From contig NW_020621936.1 in the NCBI RefSeq assembly GCF_003573695.1, forward strand, positions 12,524,001 to 12,588,000: a stretch of DNA of 64,000 nt, written 5' to 3'. The position numbers and the translations under genes are program-made. This DNA comes from Papaver somniferum. Lineage: Eukaryota; Streptophyta; Magnoliopsida; Ranunculales; Papaveraceae. Positions 45,296 through 58,260 of the stretch are shown in pieces. Position 1 is the first letter of the stretch, and each line of letters begins with the position of its first letter. The notes under the pieces were generated by a model that ran no database searches, was not told the DNA's origin, and saw only the letters and a program-made list of their open reading frames with translations.

Positions 45296-45994
45296 TGTAG
45301 ATGGTGGATTTTCGACAAAGGCTAAAATCTTAAACCCATAATTATACAAACTTCTGATCCAACAATCAGACGCGAGTATTGAGACACGTGTCTCTCATCA
45401 AATCTCTGATTGAGAATACTGTCTCTCAGAGTATTTGCATATATGTAGTCTCTCAGCTGAGGCAACGAAATATCTCATAAATACTGAGCAATTTCAGTAA
45501 TTACTTCTATATAGAATCACGAGATTGGACGGCTCCTAGAAATCTTGCCTGCTAGTGTAGAGCAACAACATCTTCAAAATACAACAACAATTTTCCCTGA
45601 CTATATAAAGGATATGACGCTTAAACAAGCTTATATCGCTCATAATAATTAATGCTCCTAGATGATCGTGCTAGTATAGAGCCATCAATTAATTATTCCT
45701 AAATTATTAGATTCATCCACTGAATCTCTGGAAAATATTAAAATATTTTCGTAATATTTCGTTACTTCAATTCATGGCTCTTCTCAACATAATTCCACGG
45801 GTTAGTAGTAAATATTCAACACATGGGCGTCTGAGTTACCTTCGAGCATGCCCCGACTCAAAAGGTGCAAGTGTACTCGACGATGATGCACTAACAATCA
45901 CCTGCACGAACGAGTATTTCAAAATACGACGAGATGATGAACCTATGCAAAATAGGAAAAAAAATAATAAATAATAAAATATTGACCAAGGCGC

Positions 45995-46810
45995 TGGGGG
46001 ACTGGGCTCACTGCCGGCCGACCGTGCCGTGGCCAATCCCACGCCCAGTTTTATATTTTATCATATTTTTGTTATTTTCCTTGATCTTATGAAAATCCTT
46101 TCATTTGAGCAAATATCTTTCGTTTTAAAGGAACTCCTCAGTTTCATGGTGTTCCTTCGCACCAAGGAAATAATATAAAATTGGGAAAAATGTCGTGGGA
46201 CCGTGGTCACTGGCCGGCCGGCCATGCCTTGGCCTCAGCCGGTCCCACACCTCATGGTTCCTCATTATTTTATTATTATATCCCTAATCTCATGAAAACT
46301 CCTCAATCTCATGGTATTTCCTTAAAACCATGAAAAATAATATAAAATTAGGAAAACTCGTGGGACTGGGCCCCAGCGAGCCGGCAATGCCCTAACCGGT
46401 CCCACACGCCCCTTTATTTTATTATTATTATTTTTATGTTTCCTTGATCCCATGAAACTCTTTGATTTCATGGTATTTCTCTCAAATTATGAAAATTCCT
46501 TCGTATCATGGAAATAATACATGAAATTACATAAAATTAGGGAAAACGCACGGGACCGGTCCCTAGCCGGCCGACAATGCTCAAGGCCAGTCCCACACGC
46601 TCTTATTTTATTATTCTCAATATTATATGTTTCCTTGATCCCATGGAAACTCCTTCACTTCAAGGAAACTCCTTAATTTCAACAAACTCCTTGATTTCAT
46701 GATATTTTCATAAAATCATGAAAAATAATATAAAACTAGGAAAAAGCACCATGGGACCGTGGTCGTTGGCCGGACGGCCATGCCTTGGCCTCAGTGGTCC
46801 CACGCTTCAT
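45995..46810. repeat. GC-rich subrepeats in host LTR
   Basis: Five diverged units about 175-200 bp apart (near 45995, 46192, 46366, 46547, 46748). Each has a GC-rich core with GGCCGG and GGTCCCAC, plus an AT-rich half containing TCATGAAA and AATAATATAAAA. The third LTR keeps only the first unit before the 63190 insertion. Confidence 0.75.
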
Positions 46811-48082
46811 CCTTCCTTAATTTTATAATTATTTTCCTTCATCTCATGAAGTTTCCCCAGTTTCAGCAAAACCCTGATTTTGTCATATTTTGTCAAATGG
46901 TTGCTCAAATGCACGCCAGAAAATATCAAAATTCTCAGAAATGAAACACGGACATTTTGATGATGTGAGAATGTTACCTTGACCAACCAAGGTTGGATCT
47001 TTGGCTTGCAAGGAGTCGGTCCCACGTACTTTCATGATTTGACCTAATTTGCGCAATTGCACGTATTAGGTCCAAAACTCTTTCAAATAATTTCGGGAAT
47101 TTCATAGAATGATCGTTATTCGATCCCATGACCATCCAGGGCTGGTTTCATAACCCCTTGGTCGGTCTCTCACCTCTTCGCAATCAATTAGGTTTTACCA
47201 CCTAAGGCTTAGACGAGCATTATTTTTAATAAATGATTAAACCAGTATTTGATCATCCTTTCACCAACTCTTCAAGAGACCTTCGTATTTGCTCACTCGA
47301 GCATATGGGCGCTACATGGTCGACCCATGATACCATGTAACCGTTCCCTCCTTCATTCCATGGATAATTTTCAATAAACCATCAATTGGTCATCAATTGA
47401 TCAAATTAGGGTTTCTGAGTCCAAGGATCATAATTCCAGATTCGGACGCTAATAATTTTACGACGATCTCATGATCAGCATTTTATTATGCTCGGATCAA
47501 CTACCAGTACTCTAATTAATGTTTTATTTTGGTCACACTACCAATAATTCATCAGACGAGCAACACTTGCTCAGATGAGAAATATTTGCTCAAACTAAGG
47601 AATATTGGTTCAACTCTCAATATTCGACAATTCATCGAATGAGAAATACTTGATCACCTCAACTATCAACGTTTACTTGAGAATTATACCTCTGTCTCAA
47701 CAGACATGTTCGATTCATGAGTTTCAGAACGTTTTGTAAAATCATGGACTCATCGTCCCATGAAGTCATGAAGTCAGCAACTGACTAACTAAATACACGT
47801 CTACTTTGCAGACTCCACAACCACGAGACATCAATCGTGTCACATGGGGGGATATTAACTAGGGTTTTGGTCTGGCGGTCTAAGGCACGTGTGTTCATAC
47901 ACACGATGAGAATGTGAGCAAGTCGTGCAATCAGTTGAAGGAGTTAACAAAGTAGTGGATGGAAAATCGACCAAGTCTCCGCACGATGAGCAACTGGTTT
48001 CAAACACGATTTCCATTTCCACACTCTCTGATTCCGTCAACTGTCACACTTCATGGGATCATGGTGTTTACAATTCCAGCAA

Positions 48083-48090
48083 TATAAATA
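48083..48090 (+). promoter_or_regulatory. TATA box of middle host LTR
   Basis: TATAAATA, same context as at 134-141, so it is conserved between LTR copies. Expected to drive the sense RNA of copy B. Confidence 0.5.
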
Positions 48091-48245
48091 AGTCTCTGAA
48101 TCATGATTGAATATACAAGAATCTCACGTCAAACAGACAACACGAGATTAACAACTCAACATTTGAGCAATTACTCTCAACAGAGAAAATTCAATCATTC
48201 AGAACTTATCTTATTCAGAATACACAACACACCTACAATCTTTGA

Positions 48246-48772
48246 TTACCATTGATTCCACACATTTCTCAGCTTCTCTCCTACAGATCGACCCATCCTC
48301 TCTTGTGACCGAATTTACTCTGGCACGACCATTTTCTTGGTTTAGGCCGGAGCACTACAGATTAATCTCTCGAATTCAAAACACTCCCTTCTTGCAGTGC
48401 ATCTGTGTGAGGTTGAACATTTCGCTCGGTTCAAGGAGTCTCCTCCGTACGGTCGTCTCCTCGATCCCGTAAAAACCAGCAAATCGTTTTGCGCTATCTA
48501 CAGATTAGCAACCACAGTGGGAGATCATTCTCTCGGTTGCAATCTCAATTCTCACAAAGATAATCGGTCTCAGGTCCAATTCAGATACGCAAAACTCCAA
48601 TCAGATTCTCTCGAATGGCAACGCTTCTCTGGCTCAGCCAAATGATTCTGGTAATATTCGTCATTCATACTTTACTACTCCTTTTTCGTCTATCAATGCA
48701 TTCGATGGAGAAATTCCATCACCAGCCGAACTGACACGAAGGCAGGAGATCCTAGAAAGGAACATAAATCGA
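48246..48772 (+). other. Leader and gag-side remnant, host copy B
   Basis: Collinear with 296-825 of copy A. A TAG near 48507 (TTAGCAACC) interrupts the frame that is open in copy A. No capsid or zinc-knuckle motif; primer-binding site not identified. Confidence 0.5.
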
Positions 48773-49339
48773 TTGAAGGGAGCGGTCGATAATTTGTTCA
48801 ACTTCATGGTGGATCTGACAAGAACCCTAGGGGATCAAGTTGTGGAACACCCGTCCTCTGAAACCACCGCCACTAGCCCCCAGACCAACAGTTTCACCAC
48901 TTACGAGAAGCTAGTGGATCAGGTAGTCACACACTTGGTTGAAAACCTATGTGACCTCTTACACTTTTCAAGGGATCAACGCACGAATACGTTCGCTGCA
49001 CTCAACCAGATATCGTCAGACATACCTCTGACTCCGTCGTGCCTAGCAGCTGAGGAAACACCTGTGATGTCTGACCATTCAATCAACAATATCACTTTCG
49101 GAGAAGAAGACCGCATGAAAGACGAAGGACATAATCGAGCCCTGTACGTAACCTGTTTTATCAAAGACTACGAATTCAAGAGAACTCTCGTTGATACGGG
49201 TGCTTGTACAAACATTATCACTATGAAGACTCTCAAAGCAGCCAGGTTCCCGCAGAGTAAGATTGTCCGACACCCTATCCTGATGACAGGCTTTGAAGGA
49301 AGTCAGATCCATACGTATGGGTATGCATACATATATTAG
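48773..49339 (+). pseudogene. gag-like N-terminus and protease, host copy B
   Basis: Same region as 826-1401. The active-site loop reads DTGAC (49193-49207), so the usual Ser/Thr after DTGA is Cys. The frame ends at 49337-49339 and the rest of the protease (HMILGRPWLHDKKVV) continues at 49376. Confidence 0.7.
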
Positions 49340-49375
49340 AAGGTAGGGCCTATTCAATCAAAAGTCAAGTTCCAC

Positions 49376-49944
49376 GTGATTGAACAAGAGCCCCACTATC
49401 ACATGATACTTGGACGCCCATGGCTCCATGATAAAAAGGTGGTTCCTTTGACGTACCATCAATGGATGAAGGCTCTACTCAATAAAAAGATTGTTCGCAT
49501 CCCAGCTTCGTCATCTCCTTATGCTCCTGTCTATGATGCTGAGTTCCTTGGATCTCAAAAGAGCATCCCGGAGCCTCCAAGCAAGGTTTACAACATTCCA
49601 CTCCCAAGTTGGAAGACTATTGAAAAGGTTGCTGAAAATACATCATCCTCAAATGCTTAGGTGATTAAGTCATCTACTACCCTGATTAAACGTCGTAACG
49701 ATCAGGTCTCAACTCCAGGATCAAACTTCATAACCAGTCGTGATGCGGAGGGGAAGATCACTTATCGTCGACGTGGGGATTATAAATTAATAGGGGAGAA
49801 CGATGAAAAGGTTCAAGATGCCCCACGACAATTACAAGACGTCAGTGACTCCACCATTGATGATATCGAAACAATCAACATTGGGACTGAGGATGATCCA
49901 AGGCTGATCCTGATTAGTTCAGCACTGTCACCAGAGGAACGAAC
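49376..49944 (+). pseudogene. Protease C-terminus and linker, host copy B
   Basis: Linker from LGRPWLHD through VYNIPLPSWKTIEKV to the TAG at 49658, then open again from 49661. It gives the uninterrupted sequence across the array insertion point (GGAAC at 49945-49949). Confidence 0.65.
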
Positions 49945-50910
49945 GGAACTGATAAAGCTGTTGAAAGAATATCAAGATGTTTTCGCCTGGACGTTTGAGG
50001 AAATGCCCGGTCTGGACGACAAACTGGTCACCCATCACCTGCACATTGTTCCTGGCTCCAAAGCTGTCAAACAAATGCCTAGGCAATTTAAGAACAAAGT
50101 CGAGGAGCAGATCAAAGTCGAGATCCAGAAACTACTAGCAGCAGGATTCATCAAGCCTATTCAACATCCAACGTGGCTAGCAAATGTTGTTCCTGTCAAG
50201 AAGAAAAATGGTCAAATCAGATGTTGTGGCGATTTCAGGAACCTGAATAAATATTGTCCAAAGGATGATTTTCCTCTACCCAACATTGATATGCTCGTCA
50301 ATGCAACCAGTTGTCACGGTATGTTCTCATTCATGGATGGTTACAATAGATACAACCAGATCAAGATATATGAGCATGATGCCAACAAGACTGCATTCCG
50401 TACTCCCATTGGGATTTCCACTACACTGTGATGCCCTTTGGATTAAAGAATGCAGGTGCCACTTATCAACGAGCTATGACTTCCATATTCCACGACATGA
50501 TGCACAAACAAGTGGAAGACTATGTCGATGATGTGGTGGTGAAGTCGAAGACTCGAGCATCTCACCTCGAAGTTTTAAGACAAGTGTTCGAAAGGTGCAG
50601 AGAATACAAATTAAAGATGAATACTCTGAAGTGCGCTTTTGGTGTTTCCTTTGTAAAGTTTCTAGGATTCCTGGTCACAGCTGGAGGAATCAAAGTCGAT
50701 CCGGACAAGACGAAAGCTATTACCACCATGTCTCCTCCACGCACTGTGAAGGAACTACAGAGCTTTATGGGCAAGGTAAATTATATTCGACGCTTCATTC
50801 CTGGATTGGCTCAACTCATTGCTTCATTCACCCCTCTACTAAAGAAAGGAGCAAGTTTCACCTAGATAGCTATTCAACAAGAAGCCTTCCATAAAATACA
50901 GCAAATACTA
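49945..50910 (+). pseudogene. Reverse transcriptase, host copy B
   Basis: Collinear with copy A RT. Shows VFAWTFEEMPGLD, PTWLANVVPVKKKNG, FSFMDGYNRYNQI and YVDD at 50521-50532. It has the same single-base loss near 50416 as copy A, and its own TAG near 50863 after GASFT. In copy B the second palm segment is open from 50428 to 50865. Confidence 0.8.
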
Positions 50911-51183
50911 TTGTCACCTGATGTCATGAAGTCTCCAGTACATGGACGACGTCTGATACTTTACACAGCTTCCAGCGATGTTTCTACTAGAGCGCTCCTT
51001 GCTCAGGAAGATGACGAAGGCATCAAACGACCAATCTACTACTTCAGCCGCACAATGAGAGATGCTCAACTCCGATATCCAAAGGCTGAAAGGGCATGTC
51101 TATCATTAGTACATGCAATCCATAAGTTCAGGAACTATTTACTATCTAACAGGGTCGTACTCGTCCCAAAGCTGATCCTATAA
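50911..51183 (+). pseudogene. RNase H (pol-internal), host copy B
   Basis: LILYTASSDVSTRALLAQ to FRNYLLSNRVV, ending at the same frame break as in copy A, near 51160-51183. Confidence 0.7.
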
Positions 51184-51188
51184 AGTTC

Positions 51189-52091
51189 TTGATATCAAAG
51201 CCATCCTTGATAGGGAGACCAGCGAAGTGGCTACTCCAGATGTCAGCATTTGACATAGCTAGCAAGCCACCTAAAGCAATCAAAGGCCAAGCAGTTGCAG
51301 ACTTGCTCGCTTCTTTTCCAGGAGAAGATACGACAACGTTGCACGAGGATGTACCTAGTGAATTTCCAGACATCCTAGTTATCAAAGAAGAAACATGGCT
51401 TTTATACTTTGACGGATCCGCCACCCCTAGCAACGACACCGGAGGAGCGGGCGTAGCGCTACTGTCTCCATCTGGTGAAGTTTTCTCACATTCGTTCAAG
51501 TTGGATTTCCTCTGCACCAACAATTCGGCAGAATATGAAGCTTTCTTACTAGGATTGTACTTAGCCAAGCAAGCAGGAGCGACACACCTTGAGATAAGAG
51601 GGGATTCAAAATTACTGGTCAATTAAATGAATGGAACATATTCTCTCAAAGAAATCACGCTCTCTCCATTCAGAGCCGAAACTCAGCGGCTATTAACCTA
51701 TTTTGCTGATGCCACGGTTGTCCATACTAGACGAACTAACAACAGGCATGCTGACTGCTTAGCAACTCTCGCTTCTAAGCTGCAATTCGAAGGGGCAGAG
51801 AAAACAATCACCGTTCTGAGGCATACTGTGTCATCTACCTGGCTCACTCAAGTCGAAGATATTCCAGCAGGCGATTGGCGAGCGCCCATCATTCATGAAT
51901 TGAGCAGCTCTATTTCAGAAGGCAAAGTCAGCCTCAAAGAATTGAAAAATTATTTCTTACTTCACGGGGCGCTGTACTATCGAAACTATGATGGATCCCT
52001 ATCACGGTGCCTTGGAAACGACAAAGCAGAAGAACAACTCAAGCGCATACATGAAGAAATCCATGGACAAACGTTAGTGGTAACACTTTAG
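51189..52091 (+). pseudogene. Archaeal-type RNase H and linker, host copy B
   Basis: aRNH with all four acidic motifs readable: WLLYFDGSATP, SAEYEAFLLGL, RGDSKLLVN and NNRHADCLATL. A TAA at 51624-51626 separates the third from the fourth. The linker STWLTQVEDIPAGDW to IHGQTLVVTL follows, with a TAG at 52089. Confidence 0.78.
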
Positions 52092-53466
52092 ATAAGGCTT
52101 CAAAGGGTGGGATACTACTGTCCTTCCATGGAAGCTCAGGCAAGGGATCTACAAGGATCTTGTCCCAGTTGCCAGACACCTCCTCATCACTTAGAGGTTT
52201 TGACAGTCCACCACACTGGGGACTGGAGGGAGCCTTACATCAAATACCTCCGGGATAATGAACTACCACTGGAAAAGAAGCAATCAGTCAAACTCATTCA
52301 GAGAGCTAAGAGATTTGTCTTTCTTGACGGTATCTTATACCGCAAAAACTTTGGTGGGAATTTACTGAGATGCTTATCTGAGCATGAAATCCCAACAATT
52401 CTGAAGGAAATGCACGATAGAGAACATCAAGGAAAGAAGAAAATTATTTCTTCAAATTCATGAGAAATATTATTGGCCGACCATGGAAGACGATGCAGCT
52501 GCACATGTTCAGAGGTGTCACCAATGCCAAATCCATGGTAATCTCATCCACACTCCTTGTCTCCCATTGAATTCTGTGGATAGCCCATGGCCTTTCTACA
52601 GCTGGGGACTAGATATTATCGGGAAGATCAGTCCAGCATCTTCAAAGCAGCATGAATACATCATCACCGCAACTGAGTATTTCACCAAATGGGTCGAAGC
52701 TATTCCTATTTGAAGCACCACCGGAGTCACGATTACAGCCTTCATCAAAGAGCACATAATATGTATATTCGGTGTTCCTAAGCACATTGTTACTGATAAT
52801 AGAACTTCCTTCGCTAATAAGCACGTGACTGAACTAATCGAGGAATACGACATCAAACAAGTCTTCTCCACACCGTATTATCCCCAAGGAAGCGGACAAG
52901 CAGAGAGCACCAACAAAACTTTGACCTGAATTCTCAGTCGAAAAATTCATGACAATCCTCGAACGTGGCATGAACAGTTGCCTATGGATCTATGGGCTTA
53001 TCGAACCGCGCCAAGGAGCTCAATCGGGACTTCACCATATTCCCTCGTCTACGGAGCCGACGCCATACTTCCGGCAGAAATCAAAATTCCTTCAGCAAGG
53101 ATTGCAACATCCAGTGGAGTACAATGGGATGAAGCCGAAGTATCCAAGTAAAGAATCGCTGAACTAGACATGCTCGAGTCAAGGATGGCTAAGGTGGAAA
53201 AATATGTAGAAACCTACAAACAAAGGATCTACAGGGCCTACAACAAAATGGTAAGACCTCGAACATTTCAAGTAGGAGATATGGTATTAAAGACAGCAAA
53301 GCATATTCAACAAGATATGTCTGCTCACAAGTTCTCTCCGAAATGGGAGGGACCATATGTAGTCATCAAGGCAGTATCCAGTGGATATTACAGGATCTTA
53401 GTTGTTGACGGAGGAGTGGAAGGAAATATAATCAGTGGCAAATGGCTCAAATCTTATTATGCCTGA
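52092..53466 (+). pseudogene. Integrase, host copy B
   Basis: Zinc-binding domain (EHQGKKK, YYWPTMEDDAAAHVQRCHQCQIHG), catalytic Asp at 52612, Asp at 52795 and Glu at 52903, and a complete C-terminal domain (FQVGDMVLKTAKH to ISGKWLKSYYA) that copy A has lost. Stops lie at 52711 (EAIPI then TGA), 52927 (TGA) and 53149 (TAA), with one frameshift near 52440. Integrase would join element DNA to the chromosome. Confidence 0.8.
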
Positions 53467-53748
53467 TCCTTAAAAAACAATTACATTTTCATCATTTCAA
53501 GCATTTTCAAAAATGTAATTTTCATTCCTCCAAAGAGCATGCAAATGCTCCTTTGTTCATTAAACATTTCATAAATGAGCAAAAAATTCCTTCATACCAA
53601 GATCAATTATTCCACCTAGCCAGAAGCTTAAACCTATTCAAAAACGACAATTATAAATGCTCACTCAGAGCAAACCGTCCAGCAATTGATAATCTCTGTA
53701 AACAACCCTGTCAAGTTTCTTCTAGAAACTTTTGGTTTTCGTCTTCAA
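53467..53748 (-). other. Spacer between pol and antisense gene 2, copy B
   Basis: About 280 bp with no conserved ORF on either strand; it would be the 3' UTR of antisense gene 2. Most of it is deleted in copy A near 36690. Confidence 0.4.
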
Positions 53749-54656
53749 CTACTGTACCGCCTTCTCAACCCTGGCCGACTCCAAAGCGAGCATCTTCTCC
53801 TCCTCCAGTAGAGCAGTGGTCAGATAAATCGCATCAGCAGCCTCCGCCGCCTTATGAATATTGATTATGTCGAGCCGATGACGAAGCCATCCTACGTTGA
53901 ACCGCAAGGTCTCGCAGTTCGAAATCATCTCATGCCACCTGTGCAATTCCTGATTCTTGACATCTCGCAGGCGCATCTGGTCCATCTCCTCAATGATCGG
54001 TAACAGCCCTGCAACTGTAGTCAAGAGGGTTGGTAGAAAACCTTTCCACACCTCGGTCGTAGCAATATGCCCATATCTTTTCCATATTTTGGTGTAAAGA
54101 GGCGTGTGACACTTGGGAATGTCGAATCCACCAACCACCTCATTTTCTGGGAAAGTATTGATCAAAGGAGCTTCGAACATGAGTCCAGCTGTTGTATATT
54201 CACGAGCATGAATCATGTCTCCAGCTTCCACGGATTCGGCAGAGTCTTCACCAACTCAGTTGCTGTTGTCTTCAACCTCAACCACGGTCACGGACTTTCC
54301 ATTCCTCCTCCTTCTAGCATCAACGACGACACGAACATTCTCCTGCGACGAAATGAAGAAGTGTTTAATTTTATCAAAAGTTAATGTGATAAAGCTTCGA
54401 AAGGTATAATATTACTTACAGACGATCCAGCCTCAGCATGAGCGGAAATGTAACGGGCAGGAGCTCTAACAGTCCGTTTGGGCCTCGAATTATGAGAAGA
54501 AGGATTCTTCTGGTTATCCTGCAACAAATCATTTTCCGATGATCAATAACCTCGATCAAACATAGACGAAAAAGATATACAACTTACCGAGATGGACGCT
54601 TCAATTTCATGCTTCGATTGGAGTTCATTTCGAGAAGAAGTACTATTGCTTGACAT
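53749..54656 (-). pseudogene. Antisense gene 2, host copy B (premature stop)
   Basis: Same exon layout as copy A: 54656-54588 (23 codons), 54518-54420 (33 codons) and 54342-53749. Introns 54587-54519 and 54419-54343 keep GTAAGT donors and TTGTTGCAG or TTCGTCGCAG acceptors. An in-frame TGA at 54258-54256 (codon 29 of exon 3, where copy A has CGA) truncates the product; downstream the frame is open again to 53749. Conservation of both introns and their phase across the copies supports a real spliced gene. Confidence 0.65.
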
Positions 54657-54885
54657 GATAATGGAAGGTATGACAATCAAAGTTTCGGCTGCGATGAAAC
54701 TAACTCAAGAATGGAAGAAATATTTGCGCAAGTATTAAACCCTAAATCTTGAAGATATATACAAGATACAATGGGCGTTTATATTCTGCAAATAGTCAAT
54801 TCAGTTGCGAGTTTTACTCAAACCCTAAGTCTCGAACAAGGTCAATACCGGAGATGCGGAGTAAAATAATACACTGGGGACTGAA

Positions 54886-55160
54886 TGTCATGTCCCTTCT
54901 TAGTCATGATAGTCTAGTTGGGTGCCCTTATACTTTTATGACTGTATTTAGTTTTTTTCTAACTCAAGCGTGTGTTTGGCTCGTGTGGATGAGAACACGC
55001 TTCTTTTAGTCTTTCTCTGTAAACCTAAACAGTTAGTGAAGAATTATTTTTGAGTGAAGTTCATCTTTTTCGCCTCTTTGAGGTTTATTTCAATCCTTAC
55101 AGTGTAGATCCTGTAAGAATTAAACCCTAATTCTAGCTGTTTGTAGTGTACATCACTACA
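54886..55160 (+). mobile_element. 5' LTR of element D
   Basis: 275 bp, TGTCATGTCCC to CATCACTACA, with the 5'-type variants shared with C. Confidence 0.88.
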
Positions 55161-55162
55161 AG

Positions 55163-55174
55163 TGGTATCAGATT
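55163..55174 (+). other. Primer-binding site of element D
   Basis: TGGTATCAGATT, as in C, initiator-Met tRNA type. Confidence 0.8.
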
Positions 55175-55196
55175 AGGTCTTTCCTTGGCAGTTATC

Positions 55197-56330
55197 ATAG
55201 CAGACGGTACTAGGTTGCAGAAATTGGACGAATCCAACAAGAACTTGGGTCTGGAATTGCAGAGATTACGTGAAGAGGTACAGTCGTTCCGATCTGCTAA
55301 AACCGATATGCAGACAATGAAAAAAGATATCAGTAATCAATTTGAACTTCTTCAATCTTTAGAAAAGAAGTTTAAATTGCTTCTCGATCATCAGGTTTTC
55401 TCTCAGGGGAATATTCAGGATGATAATACTCCTCCTCCTTGGGAAGATGGTGATCCTGATACTCGCAACATTTTCCAGGGTTATCAATCGATTCCTCAGC
55501 AGCGTATCATTCAAACGCATCAGTTGGGTGAAGGTCAATTTTCCAATTACAGACCAAAAGTCGATTTTCCACGTTTTGATGGCACTAACCCTAGAGCTTG
55601 GGTCCGTAAATGCAAGAAATACTTCTTCCTACATCAAATGAATGATGAACATAAGGTGAATCTAGCAACCATGTACTTGGAGGGCAAAGCAGATGTTTGG
55701 TTTCAAGACTACCAAATTGGTAAGGGTATTTTATATTGGGAAGATTTTATTATTGATGTTTTCACTAGGTTTCAAAAATTAGGCCATGATAATGTTATAG
55801 GTGAGTTCAATAAACTAGATCAAACTCATTCAGTTTTAGACTATCAAGAGAAATTTGAAGAACTGAAAGCCTTAATGTTAGCAAAGAACCCTTCCTTAAC
55901 TTAAGATTACTTCATTCATAGTTTTATTAGTGGACTGAAGGAATATATTATATTGGTAGTGAAAATGTTCACCCCTACTACCTTGCAACAAACTAATTTT
56001 TTATCTAGAAGGCAAGAATGCATCATGGAGAAAGCACATAAAGCTCCACCAAGATCTTCAGGAAATTTCTTCTATGGGGGAAAACCATTCACCACCTCTA
56101 ATAAGCCTCCTAATCTCACTCCATTGGTCACTACACCAATTGTTACCAGTCCAACTACAAGTCCTAAGCTACAGTCAGTCAAGAGACTTACATATGCTGA
56201 AATGCGTGCAAAAAGGGAGAAAGGACTGTGTTATGATTGTGATGAAGCTTACACTAAGGGTCATAAATGTAATAAACAACAATTATATATGATTGTGGCA
56301 GATGATGAGGATGGATCACAGTCTGTCGAG
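55197..56330 (+). pseudogene. gag of element D
   Basis: The start codon is ATA (55197-55199) where C has ATG. A TAA at 55902-55904 (GAA in C) and a frame change near 55950 interrupt the capsid region. The zinc knuckle CYDCDEAYTKGHKC is intact from about 56229. Unlike C there is no stop after the knuckle, so the frame runs on into the protease. Confidence 0.75.
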
Positions 56331-58260
56331 GCTAAGGATGGGTCTACTCGAACTATTGTAGAAATGGACGAGGAAATAGAGATCTCTGTACATGCCCTAG
56401 ATGGATCAATCTCTCATACAACCATCAAAATCAAAGGATTGGTTAACAAACAAGAACTCACCATCTTAGTGGACAGTGTCAGTACTCGCAGCTTCGTAGA
56501 CCCCAAAGCTTCACAAAAGAGTGGAAGTTTCATCACTTCTACACAACCTCTACAAATAGCAGTAGCAGATGGCAACAAATTTCTTAGCCAAGAAAAGTGT
56601 CCTGAGTTCACTTGGAGTATGCAAGGCCATACATTTTCTCATGATTTGCACATTCTAGAGTTGGGGGTTATGATATGGTGCTTGGTGTGGACTGGATGCG
56701 TGAACTCAGCCCTATGGTCTTTGATTTCAAGCAACTCATCATTAAATTCCAACACCAAGGTGCAGAAATTGAGTTGCATGGCCTACAAGAGGAAGCTACT
56801 TTGTCTCAAATGTCTGGATCCATACTGAAGAGACTACTTCACAAAGGCACTCAAGGTCTCATTGGACAATTTTTCTCTCTACAAGCCAACACTTCTTCAG
56901 AGGTCATAGAAGCACCAATTGCTGCAGTCCTTGAGCAATTCCATGGAATTTTTCATATACCTACCACATTGCCTCCTGAATGAGCTCATGACCACCACAT
57001 CAATTTGGTACCCAATGCTACACCTCCAAATCTACGTCCTTACAGAGTTCCACATGTCCAGATGGAGGTGATTGAGAAACTTTTGCAAGAGATGCTAGAG
57101 GCAGAAGTTATATAACCCATCCATATCCCCTTTGCATCACCAGTAATATCAGTCAAGAAGAAGGACGGAGGATGGCGGTTCTGCGTCGACTATCGCAAGC
57201 ATAATGCAATCACAATAAAACATAAGTACCCTATACCAGTTATAAATGAATTACTAGCTGAATTAGCTGGAGCTACAATATTCACAAAACTAGATCTTCT
57301 AGCTGGGTATCATCATATTAGGGTTTACTTAGATGACATAGCTAAAACTGCTTTTCGTACTCACCATGGTCATTTTGAATTTCGAGTGATTCCCTTCGGG
57401 CTTACAAATGGCCCTGCTACTTTCCAGTCACTGATGAACGACATTTTTCGTCCATACTTCAGAAAATTTATATTAGTCTTTTTCGATAATATACTCATTT
57501 ATAGTAAAGACATGGCTACTCACTGTCAACATCTGCATATTGTCCTTTCTAGTTTGCACAAACATTCATTGTTTGTTAAACGAAGCAAATGTTCTTTCTG
57601 TCGACCACAAATAAAGCATCTAGGCCACATAATCAGTAGAGAGGGTGTAGCAGCTGACTCTGGAAAAATCGAATGTATGGTAAATTGTCCTAGACCAACT
57701 ACTCTTAAGGGTTTACGGGGGTTTCTTGGCTTGACAGGGTATTATCGCAGATTTGTTAAAGGCTATGGTTTGATTTCTAGACCACTCACAGAACTACTTA
57801 AAAAGGGCAATTTTGTTTGGAATGATGTTGCAGAGTTAGCCTTTGAGCAACTTAAGAAAGTGGTTACTTATACTCATGTTCTTATTTTACCAGATTTCAC
57901 TAAGTAATTTGAACTAGAAACTGATGCTAGTGATCTGGGAGTGGGAGCGGTATTAATGCAGAGTGGTAGACCAATTGCCTTCTTTGGCAAAGGTATGGGG
58001 ATCAGGTATCAACCTTTATCCACTTACGAAAAAGAATTACTAGCAATTGTGTTATCTGTCACCAAATGGAGATCATATTTGTTGGGGTCTCATTTTAAGA
58101 TTTTTACGGATCATCAAAGCCTCAGATTCTTTCTAGAACAGAAACTACATATTGTACTTCAACAAAAATGGTTGACTAAACTTTTAGGGTATGACTACAC
58201 CCTATACTACAAGAAAGGTTCAGAAAATAGGGTAGCAGATGATCTATCTCGAGCCAGTTG
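56331..58260 (+). pseudogene. Protease, RT and RNase H of element D
   Basis: The protease reads LVDSVSTRSF, so the Gly of the D-S/T-G triad is lost. A one-base loss near 56668 shifts the frame. RT has stops near 56981 and 57113, and its catalytic box is FFDN (about 57478-57489) instead of FFDD. RNase H starts [20 protein letters not shown] near 57915 after a TAA at 57905 and ends NRVADDLSRA. Clearly inactive but fully collinear with C. Confidence 0.8.

Larger units (their letters stand above)
45296..48245 (+). mobile_element. Middle (shared) host LTR, about 2.95 kb
   Basis: Starts TGTAGATGGTGG after a polypurine tract and is the 3' LTR of copy A and 5' LTR of copy B. Its first 870 bases match 62318-63189 and its last 295 bases match 1-290. 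It contains GC-rich internal repeats (45995-46810) and a TATA box at 48083. No ORF of interest. The right boundary is approximate. Confidence 0.75.
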
